Shown: positions 1 to 8,232 of the stretch, piece after piece
Layout of the letters: each line of letters opens with the position of its first letter
Position numbering within the stretch: the first letter of the stretch is position 1
Assembly (NCBI RefSeq): GCF_000455825.1
Contig: NZ_ATAO01000101.1
Coordinates: 174,399 to 238,398, forward strand
Length of the DNA: 64,000 bases
Source of the DNA: Microbacterium maritypicum MF109
GTDB taxonomy: Bacteria > Actinomycetota > Actinomycetes > Actinomycetales > Microbacteriaceae
Direction of reading: 5' to 3'
The notes under the pieces: generated by a model
Seen by the model: the letters and a program-made list of their open reading frames with translations, nothing else
Databases searched by the model: none
Told to the model about the DNA's origin: nothing
Program-made: the position numbers and the translations under genes

Positions 1-46
1 ACCGCCGACGCCGACGCGGCGACACCACGACAGGACATCACACGAC

Positions 47-74
47 AAAGGCCCCGGATCGGATCCGGGGCCTT
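47..74 (-). terminator. Palindromic terminator after the binding-protein gene
   Basis: A 28-base perfect palindrome, with arms AAAGGCCCCGGATC (47-60) and its complement (61-74; the outermost A-T pair completes it). It lies 19 bases beyond the stop codon of the minus-strand lipoprotein gene. It has no long T tract, which is usual for high-GC actinobacterial terminators, and it could also serve a plus-strand gene ending left of the window. Confidence 0.7.
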
Positions 75-92
75 CGTCATGTGATCGTCTGA

Positions 93-1349
93 TCAGTTGG
101 TGCGGGTGATCATGTTGTCGGCACCGTACTTGTAGATGCCGATCGATGCGCCCTGCGGGTCGCCGGCCTCATCGAAGGTGATGTCGCCGGAGTAGCCGTC
201 GTAGTCGGCCGTGCCGCCGTCGTTGATGATCTTGGCGCACTCGGCGAAACTGGTGCACTTCTTGCCGTCGCCGGAACCGCCCGAGACCTCCTGCATCTTG
301 GCCGCGATGTCCGCGCCCTCGGTGGAGCCCGCCGCCAGCGACGCCAGAGCCACGAGGATGACGGCGTCGTATGCCTCAGCCGCGTAGGTGAAGTCCTTGA
401 CCTCGGGGTTGCCCTCGCCGGTCCAGTAGTCCTGCAGACGCGAGGTGAAGTCATCCGCGAGCGCAGGACCGGCCTTGGTTCCCTGCGCGCCCTCGAGCGA
501 GACCGGGATCTCCGTGCCGTAGTCGGACAGGTTGCCGTCGACCATGTAGAACTTGTCGGCCGAGATGCCGGCGTTCACCAGCAGCGGTGCGATGGTCTTG
601 AACTGGTCGAACGACACGATCGCGACCGCGTCGGGGTTCTGCGCCTTGATCGACTCGACCTGCGCGTCGAACTGCGCGTCGCCCACGTTGAACGAGACCG
701 ACTCGACGACCTCGCCGCCGGTGCTCTCGAACGTCTTCGTGATGGCGTCGTTGAGGCCGGTGCCGTACGCGTCGTTCTGGTAGATGATGCCGAGCGTCTT
801 CGCGCCGTCCTCGGCGATCAGGTTGCCGAGCACCTCGCCCTGCAGCAGGTCACTGGGGGCGGTGCGGAAGTACAGGCCGTTGTCATCCCACGTGGTGAAG
901 TCGGGCGACGTGTTCGACGCCGAGATCTGCAGGATGCCTGCGCTCACGTTGCCGTCGAGGATGAGCTTGGAGACGCCCGACGCCGCGGCGCCGACGATGG
1001 CGGAGACGCCCGCGCCCTGCAGCTTGGTGATCGACGTCTCGTAGGCCTTGGTGTCGGTGTCGCCCTCGTCTTCGGCCGTCAGGTCGATCGTGACGCCGGC
1101 GGCGGCGTCGTTGACCTCCTGGACGGCGAGCCCGACACCGGACTCCATGGGCGGGCCGAGGAACGCCAGCGAACCCGTCTGCGGAAGCAGCGAACCGAGC
1201 TTGAGCGTCAGATCGGCGGCGGGCTTGTCGCTGCCGCCGCTCTCCGAGCTCGGAGTGCTGCTGCAGCCGGCGATGACGATGGCGGATGCACTGATCAGTG
1301 CGATCCCGGCGAAGACCTTCGCTGTGCGCGAGCCCTTCAATGCGTTCAT
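93..1349 (-). CDS. ABC transporter substrate-binding lipoprotein, branched-chain amino acid type
   Basis: A 418-residue extracellular solute-binding protein of the LivJ/LivK type (Peripla_BP_6 fold). The N-terminus is a lipoprotein signal: a basic start, a hydrophobic stretch at about residues 12-27, and the lipobox A-G-C at 27-29 followed by a Ser/Thr/Gly-rich linker. The mature part has the LKLGSLLPQTG opening and the IIYQNDAYGTG and VVESVSFN stretches typical of amino-acid or amide receptors. It should be anchored outside the membrane and deliver ligand to an ABC importer, but no permease or ATPase genes are adjacent, so the partner genes lie elsewhere or left of the window. The actual ligand cannot be read from sequence. 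A perfect 16-base palindrome sits 27 bases upstream of the ATG. Confidence 0.85.
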   Translation of the reverse strand: MNALKGSRTAKVFAGIALISASAIVIAGCSSTPSSESGGSDKPAADLTLKLGSLLPQTGSLAFLGPPMESGVGLAVQEVNDAAAGVTIDLTAEDEGDTDTKAYETSITKLQGAGVSAIVGAAASGVSKLILDGNVSAGILQISASNTSPDFTTWDDNGLYFRTAPSDLLQGEVLGNLIAEDGAKTLGIIYQNDAYGTGLNDAITKTFESTGGEVVESVSFNVGDAQFDAQVESIKAQNPDAVAIVSFDQFKTIAPLLVNAGISADKFYMVDGNLSDYGTEIPVSLEGAQGTKAGPALADDFTSRLQDYWTGEGNPEVKDFTYAAEAYDAVILVALASLAAGSTEGADIAAKMQEVSGGSGDGKKCTSFAECAKIINDGGTADYDGYSGDITFDEAGDPQGASIGIYKYGADNMITRTN

Positions 1350-1375
1350 GATGCTCCCTTGCGTAACTGAACGTG

Positions 1376-1391
1376 GATTGTGGCCACAATC
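1376..1391. promoter_or_regulatory. Perfect palindrome, candidate operator of the binding-protein gene
   Basis: GATTGTGGCCACAATC is a perfect 16-base palindrome, 27 bases before the ATG at 1349. A TAGTGT hexamer lies just upstream on the minus strand (about 1404-1409), so the palindrome would fall in or near the transcription start. The position suits a repressor site. The regulator is not identified. Confidence 0.4.
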
Positions 1392-1493
1392 GGGTGCTCT
1401 AACACTAGGGCGTGAGTCCCGCGCACAGGGGTCGCAAGTATCTCGGTGCGTTAACGATCCGACACCCGGTCCCTCGGCGGATGAATCCGGGGA

Positions 1494-2423
1494 TCAGGCG
1501 GGTTCGGCCCGGGGAATCCTGCGCCCCCGACGCGCGGCGAGCAGCAGGTCGACGATGAAGACGCCGATCGCGATCCACACGATGATGAAGCCCGCCCAGC
1601 GTTCGGCCGGCATCGGCTCATGCAGCACCAGGACGCCGATGAGGAACTGCATCACGGGGGTGATGAACTGGATCATGCCGATCACGGTGAGGTTGATGCG
1701 TCGGGTCCCCGCGGCGAAGAGCAGCAGCGGGACGGCCGTGGCGACACCGGCGAAGGCCAGCAGCAGCGCGTGCGCCCAACCGTTCGTCCCCATCGTGATC
1801 CCCGTGGTCTGTGCGACGACGATCAGCTGCACCACCGCGATGGGGATCAGCCAGAACGACTCCAGTGTCAGACCGCTGACCGCATCGACGGCAGGGCCGA
1901 TCTTCTTCTTGATGAGTCCGTAGACCCCGAAGGACGCGGTGAGTGACAGCGCGATCCACGGGAACTCCCCGTAGGCGACGACGATCACGACGACGGCGAT
2001 CGCGGCGATGCCGATCGCCGCCCACTGCAATCGGCGGATGCGCTCCTTCAGCACGAAGACGCCGAGCAGGACGGTCGTGATCGGGTTGATGAAGTAGCCC
2101 AGACTCGTCTCGACGACGTTGCCGCTGAGGGTTCCGATCAGGAACACCTGCCAGTTGACGTAGATCAGCAGCCCCGCGAGCGCCGTCCAGCCCAGCAGCC
2201 GGGGTTGCCGGATGATGACGCCGAACGCCGCCCAGCCACGCATGACCGTGAGCAGCAGGAGGCAGAAGACGAACGACAGCAGGACGCGCCAGGCGACGAC
2301 CTCCCACGGCCCCGTCGGAACCAGGAGGAGGAAGTAGAGGGGAAGCACACCCCAGAGGAGGTAGGCCCCACCGGCGTAGGCGACGCCGGCGGTCTGCGCG
2401 GCGCGGGTGGTCTGTGGTGGCAC
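1494..2423 (-). CDS. rarD: RarD-like drug/metabolite (EamA) transporter
   Basis: A 309-residue integral membrane protein of the EamA/DMT superfamily, RarD subfamily. About ten hydrophobic helices are readable. The first carries the GGAYLLWGVLPLYF motif characteristic of RarD, and the two-fold EamA repeat shows in the second half (YFINPITTVLLG and MIQFITPVMQFLIG). It is presumably a small-molecule exporter in the cytoplasmic membrane; RarD substrates are poorly known. The start is GTG at 2423. A TAGGGT hexamer ends six bases upstream (2430-2435) with no Shine-Dalgarno sequence between, so the mRNA may be leaderless. It ends in a basic tail, RRGRRIPRAEPA. Confidence 0.85.
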   Translation of the reverse strand: MPPQTTRAAQTAGVAYAGGAYLLWGVLPLYFLLLVPTGPWEVVAWRVLLSFVFCLLLLTVMRGWAAFGVIIRQPRLLGWTALAGLLIYVNWQVFLIGTLSGNVVETSLGYFINPITTVLLGVFVLKERIRRLQWAAIGIAAIAVVVIVVAYGEFPWIALSLTASFGVYGLIKKKIGPAVDAVSGLTLESFWLIPIAVVQLIVVAQTTGITMGTNGWAHALLLAFAGVATAVPLLLFAAGTRRINLTVIGMIQFITPVMQFLIGVLVLHEPMPAERWAGFIIVWIAIGVFIVDLLLAARRGRRIPRAEPA

Positions 2424-2429
2424 CGCACA

Positions 2430-2435
2430 ACCCTA
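2430..2435 (-). promoter_or_regulatory. Candidate leaderless -10 element of rarD
   Basis: On the minus strand TAGGGT is followed by six bases and then the GTG start at 2423. That places the expected transcription start on the G of the start codon. No good -35 is visible. Confidence 0.35.
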
Positions 2436-2516
2436 TGCCCGCGGCGGCGTCGCGAACCGCGCCGCCGGCCCGTCGATCGCAGTTCGGCAGGAATCGGACG
2501 CTCGCTGGCGGATGCA

Positions 2517-2553
2517 GAAGGGGCCCGGATGCGATACGCATCCGGGCCCCTTC
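2517..2553 (-). terminator. Strong hairpin terminator after groES
   Basis: A 17-bp perfect stem (2517-2533 with 2537-2553, arm GAAGGGGCCCGGATGCG) closes a three-base loop. It lies 48 bases past the groES stop, before rarD, and separates the two minus-strand units. Confidence 0.85.
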
Positions 2554-2601
2554 GATGGCCTTGCCCGCCCCTCAGGAGAGACGGGAATCAGGTTCCGCAG
2601 A

Positions 2602-2898
2602 TCAGCGGACGACGACCGCCAGGACGTCGCGAGCCGACAGGACGAGGAACTCGTCTGCGCCGAACTTCACCTCGGTGCCGCCGTACTTGCTGTAGAGCAC
2701 GCGGTCGCCGACAGCGACGTCGAGCGGAACACGGTTGCCGTTGTCGTCGATGCGGCCGGGGCCGACCGCCACGACCTCGCCCTCCTGGGGCTTCTCCTTG
2801 GCGGTGTCGGGGATGACCAGGCCACTCGCGGTGGTCTGCTCGGCCTCGACCTGCTTGATGACGATGCGGTCCTCGAGCGGCTTGATGGAAACCGACAC
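2602..2898 (-). CDS. groES: 10-kDa chaperonin GroES
   Basis: A 98-residue co-chaperonin, the full length for the family. It has [12 protein letters not shown] at the N-terminus, the mobile-loop region [19 protein letters not shown] at about 18-36, then [10 protein letters not shown] and the [10 protein letters not shown] strand. It caps the GroEL cage during ATP-driven protein folding in the cytoplasm. No groEL follows: the gene ends at a strong hairpin and the next gene is rarD, so groEL must be elsewhere. The AAGAAAGAAGAGG purine stretch upstream provides the ribosome binding site. Two CIRCE boxes flank and overlap the promoter, so it should be repressed by HrcA and induced by heat. Confidence 0.97.
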   Translation of the reverse strand: MSVSIKPLEDRIVIKQVEAEQTTASGLVIPDTAKEKPQEGEVVAVGPGRIDDNGNRVPLDVAVGDRVLYSKYGGTEVKFGADEFLVLSARDVLAVVVR

Positions 2899-2938
2899 GG
2901 TCTACCTCTTCTTTCTTGACGCTGACACGAAAGACTTG

Positions 2939-2965
2939 TTCGCACTCTCAACCCGAGAGTGCTAA
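2939..2965 (-). promoter_or_regulatory. CIRCE element 1 (HrcA operator)
   Basis: On the minus strand TTAGCACTC-N9-GAGTGCGAA matches the CIRCE consensus TTAGCACTC-N9-GAGTGCTAA at 17 of 18 positions. It lies just downstream of the -10 hexamer, where HrcA binding would block transcription start. Confidence 0.92.
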
Positions 2966-2968
2966 TCC

Positions 2969-2998
2969 AGTCTAGGCGCTCGGCTGGCACTCACGCAA
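2969..2998 (-). promoter_or_regulatory. groES promoter
   Basis: On the minus strand TTGCGT (2993-2998) and TAGACT (2969-2974) are separated by 18 bases. The -35 lies inside the spacer of the upstream CIRCE box and the -10 lies between the two boxes. Confidence 0.7.
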
Positions 2999-3010
2999 TG
3001 CGAGTGCCAG
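2984..3010 (-). promoter_or_regulatory. CIRCE element 2 (HrcA operator)
   Basis: CTGGCACTC-N9-GAGTGCCAG is a fully symmetric CIRCE variant (16 of 18 core positions against the consensus when the G substitutions are allowed). Its spacer contains the groES -35 hexamer. With box 1 it brackets the promoter. Confidence 0.85.
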
Positions 3011-3044
3011 TGCGCGCCGCAGTTCGACGACTCGCACGGGCAAT

Positions 3045-3050
3045 TAGGCT
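3045..3050 (+). promoter_or_regulatory. Leaderless -10 element of the methyltransferase gene
   Basis: TAGGCT is followed by GAGCGG and then GTG at 3057. The six-base gap puts the expected transcription start at the start codon. The same TAGGCTGA word with identical spacing precedes csrA, the cupin gene and acpS in this window. Confidence 0.5.
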
Positions 3051-3056
3051 GAGCGG

Positions 3057-4262
3057 GTGGAGATGTCCGAGCTGCGCGCCCTGCTGACCCCCGCCGGTCT
3101 CGAACTGCTCGACGCGGTCGGGCCCATCGAATCGACCGCCGATGTCGCCCGCACCATCTCGCGGCTGCGCGCGGGCGGCCACTCCCCCGAGCTGGTCTCC
3201 GCCGTCGTCGGCCAGGCCCGCCTGCGCTCCAGGGCCACCGCGAAGTTCGGGCCCTTCGCCGCACGCATGCTGTTCACCCGCGCGGGGCTGGAGCAGGCGA
3301 CGAGGCTGGGCGTCGCAGCCCGGCATGCGCAGCGGATCCGTCACGCCGGTTTCACCCGTGTCGCCGACCTCGGCTGCGGAATCGGCGGTGACGCCCTGGC
3401 CTTCGCCGGCGCCGGACTCGATGTGCGCGCCGTCGATGCCGACGACGTGACCTCGGCGATCGCCGCCTACAACCTGGCCCCGTTCGGCGACAGCGCGGTC
3501 GTCGACCATCGCACGGCCGAAGACGCCTTCTCGTCGCTGGACCCGGGGAGCGCGGTCTGGATGGACCCGGCCAGACGCACTTCGGGTCACAGCGAGACCC
3601 GACGCGTCTCGGCCGACGACTACTCCCCCTCGCTGGACTGGGCATTCGAGGTGGCGGCTCACCATCCGACCGGTATCAAGCTCGGACCGGCACACGACCG
3701 CGACGCTCTGCCGGTCGACGCCGAGGCGCAGTGGGTCAGCGCCGACGGCAGCGTGGTCGAACTGGTCGTCTGGAGCGGCGCGCTCGCCCGGGAAGGGGTG
3801 CGGCGGGCGGCCCTCGTGATCCGCGACGAGCGCTCGCACGAGCTGACGGCGCCGGCGGACGCCCCCGATGAACCCGTGCGCGAGCTCGGCGCGTTCGTGC
3901 ACGAACCGGACGGCGCCGTGATCCGTGCGCGGCTGATCGGCGAGGTCGCCCGGAGCCTGGAGGCGGGGATGCTCGACGAGCACATCGCCTATCTGACCTC
4001 CGACGCGGCGTTGACGAGTCCTTTCGTGCAGTCCTTCCGGGTGCGCGAGACCCTCCCGGCCCACCCCAAGGCGATCAACGCCGCCCTGCAGGCGCAGGGC
4101 ATCGGGCGCCTGGAGATCAAGAAGCGCGGAGTCGACGTGGATCCCGCCGCTTTCCGCAAGAAGCTCACGCTGCGTGGGGATCAGGAGGCGACACTCATCC
4201 TGGCCCGCATCGGCGATCAGCGCCGCGCGATCCTCGCCGACCGGGTGCCCGCAGCGAACTGA
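3057..4262 (+). CDS. Class I SAM-dependent methyltransferase with THUMP-like C-terminal domain
   Basis: A 401-residue protein. Residues about 95-200 form a Rossmann methyltransferase: FTRVADLGCGIGGDALAFAGAG is the SAM-binding motif I, the V-D-A-D that follows ends strand 2, and VWMDPARR (about 163-170) is motif IV. The last 80 residues (LPAHPKAINAALQAQGIGRLEIKKRG) look like the THUMP-like domain seen in actinobacterial proteins annotated only as class I methyltransferases. The substrate is unknown, possibly RNA. GTG at 3057 is chosen because a TAGGCT hexamer ends six bases before it and no ribosome binding site is visible. ATG at 3063 is the alternative. It diverges from groES and is convergent with the membrane-protein gene that follows. 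Confidence 0.8.
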   Translation: MEMSELRALLTPAGLELLDAVGPIESTADVARTISRLRAGGHSPELVSAVVGQARLRSRATAKFGPFAARMLFTRAGLEQATRLGVAARHAQRIRHAGFTRVADLGCGIGGDALAFAGAGLDVRAVDADDVTSAIAAYNLAPFGDSAVVDHRTAEDAFSSLDPGSAVWMDPARRTSGHSETRRVSADDYSPSLDWAFEVAAHHPTGIKLGPAHDRDALPVDAEAQWVSADGSVVELVVWSGALAREGVRRAALVIRDERSHELTAPADAPDEPVRELGAFVHEPDGAVIRARLIGEVARSLEAGMLDEHIAYLTSDAALTSPFVQSFRVRETLPAHPKAINAALQAQGIGRLEIKKRGVDVDPAAFRKKLTLRGDQEATLILARIGDQRRAILADRVPAAN

Positions 4263-4269
4263 CCCCCGC

Positions 4270-5556
4270 TCAACGCTCCGCGTCGCGACCCGGCGGCTCG
4301 ACCACGATGGGGTCACCGGGAGGCGCGTCGACCCGGACGGTATCCCCCGGCTCCGCGCCGGTCACCGGCGCGTCGGTGATGGTCAGATAGGGCGTCTGCC
4401 ACCTCGTGAACCGCGCCTCGAGCACCGACGAGCCGACGACCCCGCCGGAAGCCCCGTCGACGTCATCGATCCGCGCTTCGATCCCGGATTCCGCTGCCGC
4501 GTCGAGAGATGCGCACGCCGTCAGATCGACGGCGTCGACGACGAGGCACTTCTCGATCTCGCCCTCGTCCGAGAGACGGTCCCCGACCCACACCGGGGCC
4601 GTGCGGAAGTAGCCCACGATCTCGATCGTGAACGCGAACCCCTCATCCACCAGTTCCTCTGCCCGCGTGCGCTCGTCGCCCGCGAACTGCGAGGGCGCCG
4701 TGGAGGGCATCGACCAGTGCTGGAGCACGACCATCGGCTCCCCCGTCGTCGATACGAGCATCGTGGCGTTCACACCCCCCACGCCACGCGGGTCGCCGTC
4801 CGGGTCGTCGTCCGGCGCGGCGAGCGGCACGGGAAACGACACGCTCAGGCCGCGTCCGGTGTCGGCGACCGGCAGACAGTTCGACTGCGACTGTTCGCCC
4901 GCATCGAGGATCACGCACACGATGCTGCCGTCGTCCTTGGTCGCGTACCACGCCAGGGCCTCCTCGTCCCGAGCGACAGCACGGAGCGAGCCGGGGTCGA
5001 AGTCGGCCGCGGCGAGCACCTCTCGGCGTTCCTGCTGCGCTGCCGTGAGCGGGATGCTCCCGTCTCGTGGCGCGAACACGACCCCACCGATGGCGGTACC
5101 GAGCGCCAGAAGCAGGACGGCGAGCGCCGACACGCCCCACCGATAGCGCCGAAGGGCACGGCGAACCGCGCCCCATGACCGTGGCGCATCCACCGGCTCA
5201 GACTCAGGCGCAGGCTCAAGCTCAGGCACCGGCACCGGCACCGGCACCGGCACCGGCACCGGCACCGGCTCAGGCTCAGACTCAGGCGCAGGCTCAAGCT
5301 CAGGCTCAGGCTCAGGCTCAGGCGCATCCACCGGCTCAGGCGCATCCACCGGCTCAGACTCAGACAGAGGACGCTCCGGGCCGATGCTCACCGCGAGTGG
5401 CTCCGCAGGAGTCGGCGTGCTCGTCGACATCGCGGATCGTCGAGCGTCCTCGAGCTCACGCAACCGCCGGAGCTCGTCATCCGTCACCACACCGTCGCGG
5501 GCGTAGGCCCTGCGCCGGAGCGCGCGGAGCTCGTCGGCGTCAGCCTCCCCCTGCAC
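4270..5556 (-). CDS. Membrane protein with Glu-Pro and Pro-Val repeats, paralogue of its neighbour
   Basis: Function not recognised. From the GTG at 5556 it is 428 residues. An N-terminal charged segment ends in RRRAYARDGVVTDDELRRLRELE (about 10-32), which matches the start of the next gene upstream. A low-complexity stretch (about 65-130) of Glu-Pro, Pro-Val and PVDAP units follows, then a basic patch, one membrane helix (SALAVLLLALGTAIGGVVF) and an outer domain with AWYATKDDGS and several cysteines. The paralogue has WAATKDDGE at the same place, so the two arose by duplication. Topology suggests an inner N-terminus and a secreted C-terminal domain. GTG at 5574 would add six residues, but the AGGGGGG at 5565-5571 fits a ribosome binding site for 5556. 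It overlaps the preceding gene by about 17 bases. Confidence 0.65.
   Translation of the reverse strand: MQGEADADELRALRRRAYARDGVVTDDELRRLRELEDARRSAMSTSTPTPAEPLAVSIGPERPLSESEPVDAPEPVDAPEPEPEPELEPAPESEPEPVPVPVPVPVPVPVPELEPAPESEPVDAPRSWGAVRRALRRYRWGVSALAVLLLALGTAIGGVVFAPRDGSIPLTAAQQERREVLAAADFDPGSLRAVARDEEALAWYATKDDGSIVCVILDAGEQSQSNCLPVADTGRGLSVSFPVPLAAPDDDPDGDPRGVGGVNATMLVSTTGEPMVVLQHWSMPSTAPSQFAGDERTRAEELVDEGFAFTIEIVGYFRTAPVWVGDRLSDEGEIEKCLVVDAVDLTACASLDAAAESGIEARIDDVDGASGGVVGSSVLEARFTRWQTPYLTITDAPVTGAEPGDTVRVDAPPGDPIVVEPPGRDAER
5225..5266. repeat. Seven tandem GGCACC hexamers within a wider repeat tract
   Basis: GGCACC is repeated exactly seven times (5225-5266). It encodes a Pro-Val run on the minus strand. 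It is flanked from about 5187 to 5369 by repeats built from GGCTCA and GCATCCACC units, including two copies of the segment coding for ELEPAPESEP. All units are multiples of three, so copy-number change alters protein length without a frameshift. Confidence 0.9.
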
Positions 5557-6679
5557 GGCCAGCACCCCCCTCACGCCTGATCGTCAGAGAGGAGTTCCCG
5601 TTGCTCGCGGTCGGAAGCTCGAGGCGCACGAGCTCGCCGCTCGCATCGTCGAGCACGTTCAGCACCAGCGTGGCACCCTGCTCCTGCATCGTGAGTGCAT
5701 CCGCGCAGACGCGCGGGAAGCGGTCGTCCGAGCCGTCGTAGATCAGGCAGGTCTGGAAGCCCTCGAGCTCCATCCCCGTCCACACCGGCACCTCTCCGTC
5801 GTAGCCGATGACCCAGAGCGAGTTGATCTCGAACCCCTGCCCGGCGATCCGCTTCGCCTTCTCCGCTTCCTCGGCGTTCTCGTAGATGACGCCGTTGGTG
5901 GTGCCGGGGCCGTACTCCGACGTGTGGACGGCGACGGCGGGCTCCCCGGAGGGGGCGAACATCAGCTGCACATTGAGCTCGCGTCTGATCTCGTCCTTCG
6001 ACTCCAGCGTGACCGCGCCGAAGAGCCCCGTCCTCTCGACCGTCTCGGTGCGCTCGCAGGTGGGCAGGGCCGACGGGGATGTCGCCACGAGCAGGCACGT
6101 GCTCTCTCCGTCGTCCTTGGTCGCCGCCCAGATGACGGCGCCCTGTTCCACCGCGAGGGCGCGCAGGGATCCCTGATCGTAGCGCCCACCCGCGATCAGG
6201 GCGCTCTGCCATTCCTGCTGCTGCGCACTCAGGGCGACCGAAGCGGTGCCGGATCTGCCGAAGAGCATCCAGCCGCACCCCACACCGACGATCAGCAGCA
6301 CCGCGACGGCGATCGCGGCCGCCCGCCAGTGCACGCGCAGCAGTGGGAGGACGCGCGGGGCGATGTCGTGCGAGGCTGCGTCGGCCGACGCCCCCTCCGC
6401 AACAGACGTCTCCGCATCCGACACCTCGGCGGCATGCGTGCCCTGGCGCTCGGTTCCGGCGTCCGGGAGATCGACCGGGGATCGTCCAGCCGCCTCCGAC
6501 GCGGAGGAAGTCACGGCATCGACGGGTGACGCCTCGCCGCGCGGCGCGATCGGACGCGCGACCCGGCGCTCCTCCAGCTCGCGCAGTCTGACCGCGTCGG
6601 CGCCCGTGAGCGAGGAGTCCCGGGCATAGGCCCGCGCCTGCAGGGAGCGCAGTTCCTCGAGCTCCGCCCCGTCCAGCAC
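5540..6679 (-). CDS. Single-pass membrane protein, paralogue of its neighbour
   Basis: Function not recognised. It has 379 residues. The N-terminus (GAELEELRSLQARAYARDSSL) aligns with the next gene's N-terminus. Next come an acidic Ala/Ser-rich linker with no long repeats, a membrane helix at about 133-152 (AAAIAVAVLLIVGVGCGWMLF) and a roughly 220-residue outer domain with WAATKDDGESTC, FNVQLMF-like strands and paired cysteines (GFQTCLIYD, RVCADAL). It starts with GTG at 6679, three bases after the upstream gene's stop. The two copies probably belong to one operon running from tsaB. A cell-surface or envelope role is inference from topology only. Confidence 0.65.
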   Translation of the reverse strand: MLDGAELEELRSLQARAYARDSSLTGADAVRLRELEERRVARPIAPRGEASPVDAVTSSASEAAGRSPVDLPDAGTERQGTHAAEVSDAETSVAEGASADAASHDIAPRVLPLLRVHWRAAAIAVAVLLIVGVGCGWMLFGRSGTASVALSAQQQEWQSALIAGGRYDQGSLRALAVEQGAVIWAATKDDGESTCLLVATSPSALPTCERTETVERTGLFGAVTLESKDEIRRELNVQLMFAPSGEPAVAVHTSEYGPGTTNGVIYENAEEAEKAKRIAGQGFEINSLWVIGYDGEVPVWTGMELEGFQTCLIYDGSDDRFPRVCADALTMQEQGATLVLNVLDDASGELVRLELPTASNGNSSLTIRREGGAGRAGGG

Positions 6680-6682
6680 CGG

Positions 6683-7168
6683 TCAGCCGAGTCTCTCGAA
6701 CTGCATGCCAGCCCAGACCAGCCAGCCCAAGCTGTAGACCGTGGCGCAGAGACCGAGCACGAGCGCCCACCGCGCGATCGCCCGGCTCTCGACAGGGCGA
6801 CGCAGCGACATGATCGCCGCGATCACCGAGACCACCGCGACGGGGATGCCCCAGCCGACGAAGAACGATGCCCCGAGAGCCACGATCGCGGCCAACAGCG
6901 CCCACGGAGCGAGACGGGTGTCGTCGATCGGCACGGATCCCGTCGACGGCTCCCACTCCGTGTCATCGGGCGCATCGATGTCCGGCCCGGTCGCGACGAC
7001 CGGTTCGATGCCGACCGGCCCGGTCGGCATCTTGGTGTAGCCGTCACGGCGGGCGCCGGGCAGACGAGCGCTGCCGGCCGGATGCTCGACCTCGCCGCTG
7101 GGACGTTCGATGCGCGCCGCCGGCGTCGTCGAGGGTGTCGCCTCGGGAGAGCCGGAAACGTCGCTCAT
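6683..7168 (-). CDS. Small membrane protein, DUF4190-like
   Basis: A 161-residue protein from the ATG at 7168, which overlaps the tsaD stop as ATGA, so translation is probably coupled. The first 90 residues are polar and rich in Pro, Asp and Gly. Two hydrophobic hairpin segments follow ([34 protein letters not shown] and [24 protein letters not shown]), joined by a short basic loop, the pattern of DUF4190 proteins. No function is assigned. It lies in the tsaB-rimI-tsaD operon, with the two paralogous membrane proteins downstream. Confidence 0.6.
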   Translation of the reverse strand: MSDVSGSPEATPSTTPAARIERPSGEVEHPAGSARLPGARRDGYTKMPTGPVGIEPVVATGPDIDAPDDTEWEPSTGSVPIDDTRLAPWALLAAIVALGASFFVGWGIPVAVVSVIAAIMSLRRPVESRAIARWALVLGLCATVYSLGWLVWAGMQFERLG

Positions 7169-8232
7169 GCCGACACCGCCTCCGCGATCTGGATCTCGGT
7201 CACGGGAAGCGTCGAGTCCGCACCGAAGTCCAGGGTGGACGGACGGCGGCCGGACGAGATCAGCTCGGCGGCGAGCGCCGCGATCATCGCGCCGTTGTCG
7301 GTGCACAGGGACAGTGGCGGAATGCGCACCGTGACCCCCGCGGCTCCGGCCCGTTCCAGAGCGACCTCGCGCAGACGCCGGTTGGCGATCACGCCGCCTC
7401 CGAGCAGCAGCCGCGGCACACCGAGGTCGGCGCAGGCGGCCAGCGCCTTCGTGACCAGAACGTCCACCACTGCTTCCCGGAAGCTCGCAGCGACATCGGC
7501 GACCGGGACCTCGACCCCCTCGGCTTCACAGCGCTCGACCCAGCGGGCCACCGCCGTCTTCAGCCCCGAGAACGAGAAGTCGTAGCGGTGCTTCGCCAGG
7601 TCGGAGGCACGGGACAGCCCGCGGGGGAACCGGATCGCGTTCGGGTCACCGTCGGCCGCTGCCCGGTCGATCTCCGGTCCGCCGGGATACGGCAGCGACA
7701 GCAGACGGGCGACCTTGTCGAACGCCTCTCCCGCCGCGTCGTCCATCGTCTCCCCCAGCAGCTCGACGTCGGTGGTGAGATCGCGCACATGCAGCAGCGA
7801 GGTGTGTCCACCGGACACGAGCAGCGCGACGGTCGGATACTCGAGCGGAGCGGAATCGGCGGTGAGGATGTCGGCGGCGATGTGCCCGACCAGATGGTTC
7901 ACCGCGTACAGGGGCTTGTCGAGCGAGACCGCCAGGCCCTTCGCCGCGCCGACGCCGACCATCAGGGCCCCGGCGAGCCCAGGGCCGCTCGTGACGGCGA
8001 CCGCGTCGAGGTCGTCCAGGCGCACATCGGCCTCGGCGAGTGCCGCATCGATCGCCGGCTGCAGCGCCTCGAGGTGCGCTCGGGCGGCGACCTCGGGCAC
8101 GACGCCGCCGTATCGCGCGTGCTCGTCCATGCTCGAGGCGATGGTGTTCGAGAGCAGGGTACGTCCGCGTACGATGCCGATGCCCGTCTCGTCGCAGCTC
8201 GTCTCGATGCCGAGGACCAGCGGTTCGCTCAT
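7165..8232 (-). CDS. tsaD: tRNA t6A37 threonylcarbamoyltransferase TsaD
   Basis: A 355-residue Kae1/Gcp-family ATPase that transfers the threonylcarbamoyl group to A37 of ANN-decoding tRNAs, working with TsaB and TsaE. It opens with [16 protein letters not shown] and has [27 protein letters not shown], the metal-binding [11 protein letters not shown] and the GGHTSLL nucleotide loop. KTAVARW and [10 protein letters not shown] follow in the second half. It is full length. It overlaps rimI by four bases (ATGA) and forms an operon with tsaB and rimI; tsaE, the third partner, is 44 kb away on the same strand. Confidence 0.97.
   Translation of the reverse strand: MSEPLVLGIETSCDETGIGIVRGRTLLSNTIASSMDEHARYGGVVPEVAARAHLEALQPAIDAALAEADVRLDDLDAVAVTSGPGLAGALMVGVGAAKGLAVSLDKPLYAVNHLVGHIAADILTADSAPLEYPTVALLVSGGHTSLLHVRDLTTDVELLGETMDDAAGEAFDKVARLLSLPYPGGPEIDRAAADGDPNAIRFPRGLSRASDLAKHRYDFSFSGLKTAVARWVERCEAEGVEVPVADVAASFREAVVDVLVTKALAACADLGVPRLLLGGGVIANRRLREVALERAGAAGVTVRIPPLSLCTDNGAMIAALAAELISSGRRPSTLDFGADSTLPVTEIQIAEAVSA

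Noticed and set aside
1430..1470. GlnR box upstream of the amino-acid binding protein
   Set aside because: GTTAAC and GATAC-like words are present, but their spacing and sequence do not fit the GTNAC-N6-GAAAC pattern.
5187..5369. CRISPR-like repeat array
   Set aside because: The repeats are uninterrupted hexamers without spacers and lie within a translated Pro-rich region.
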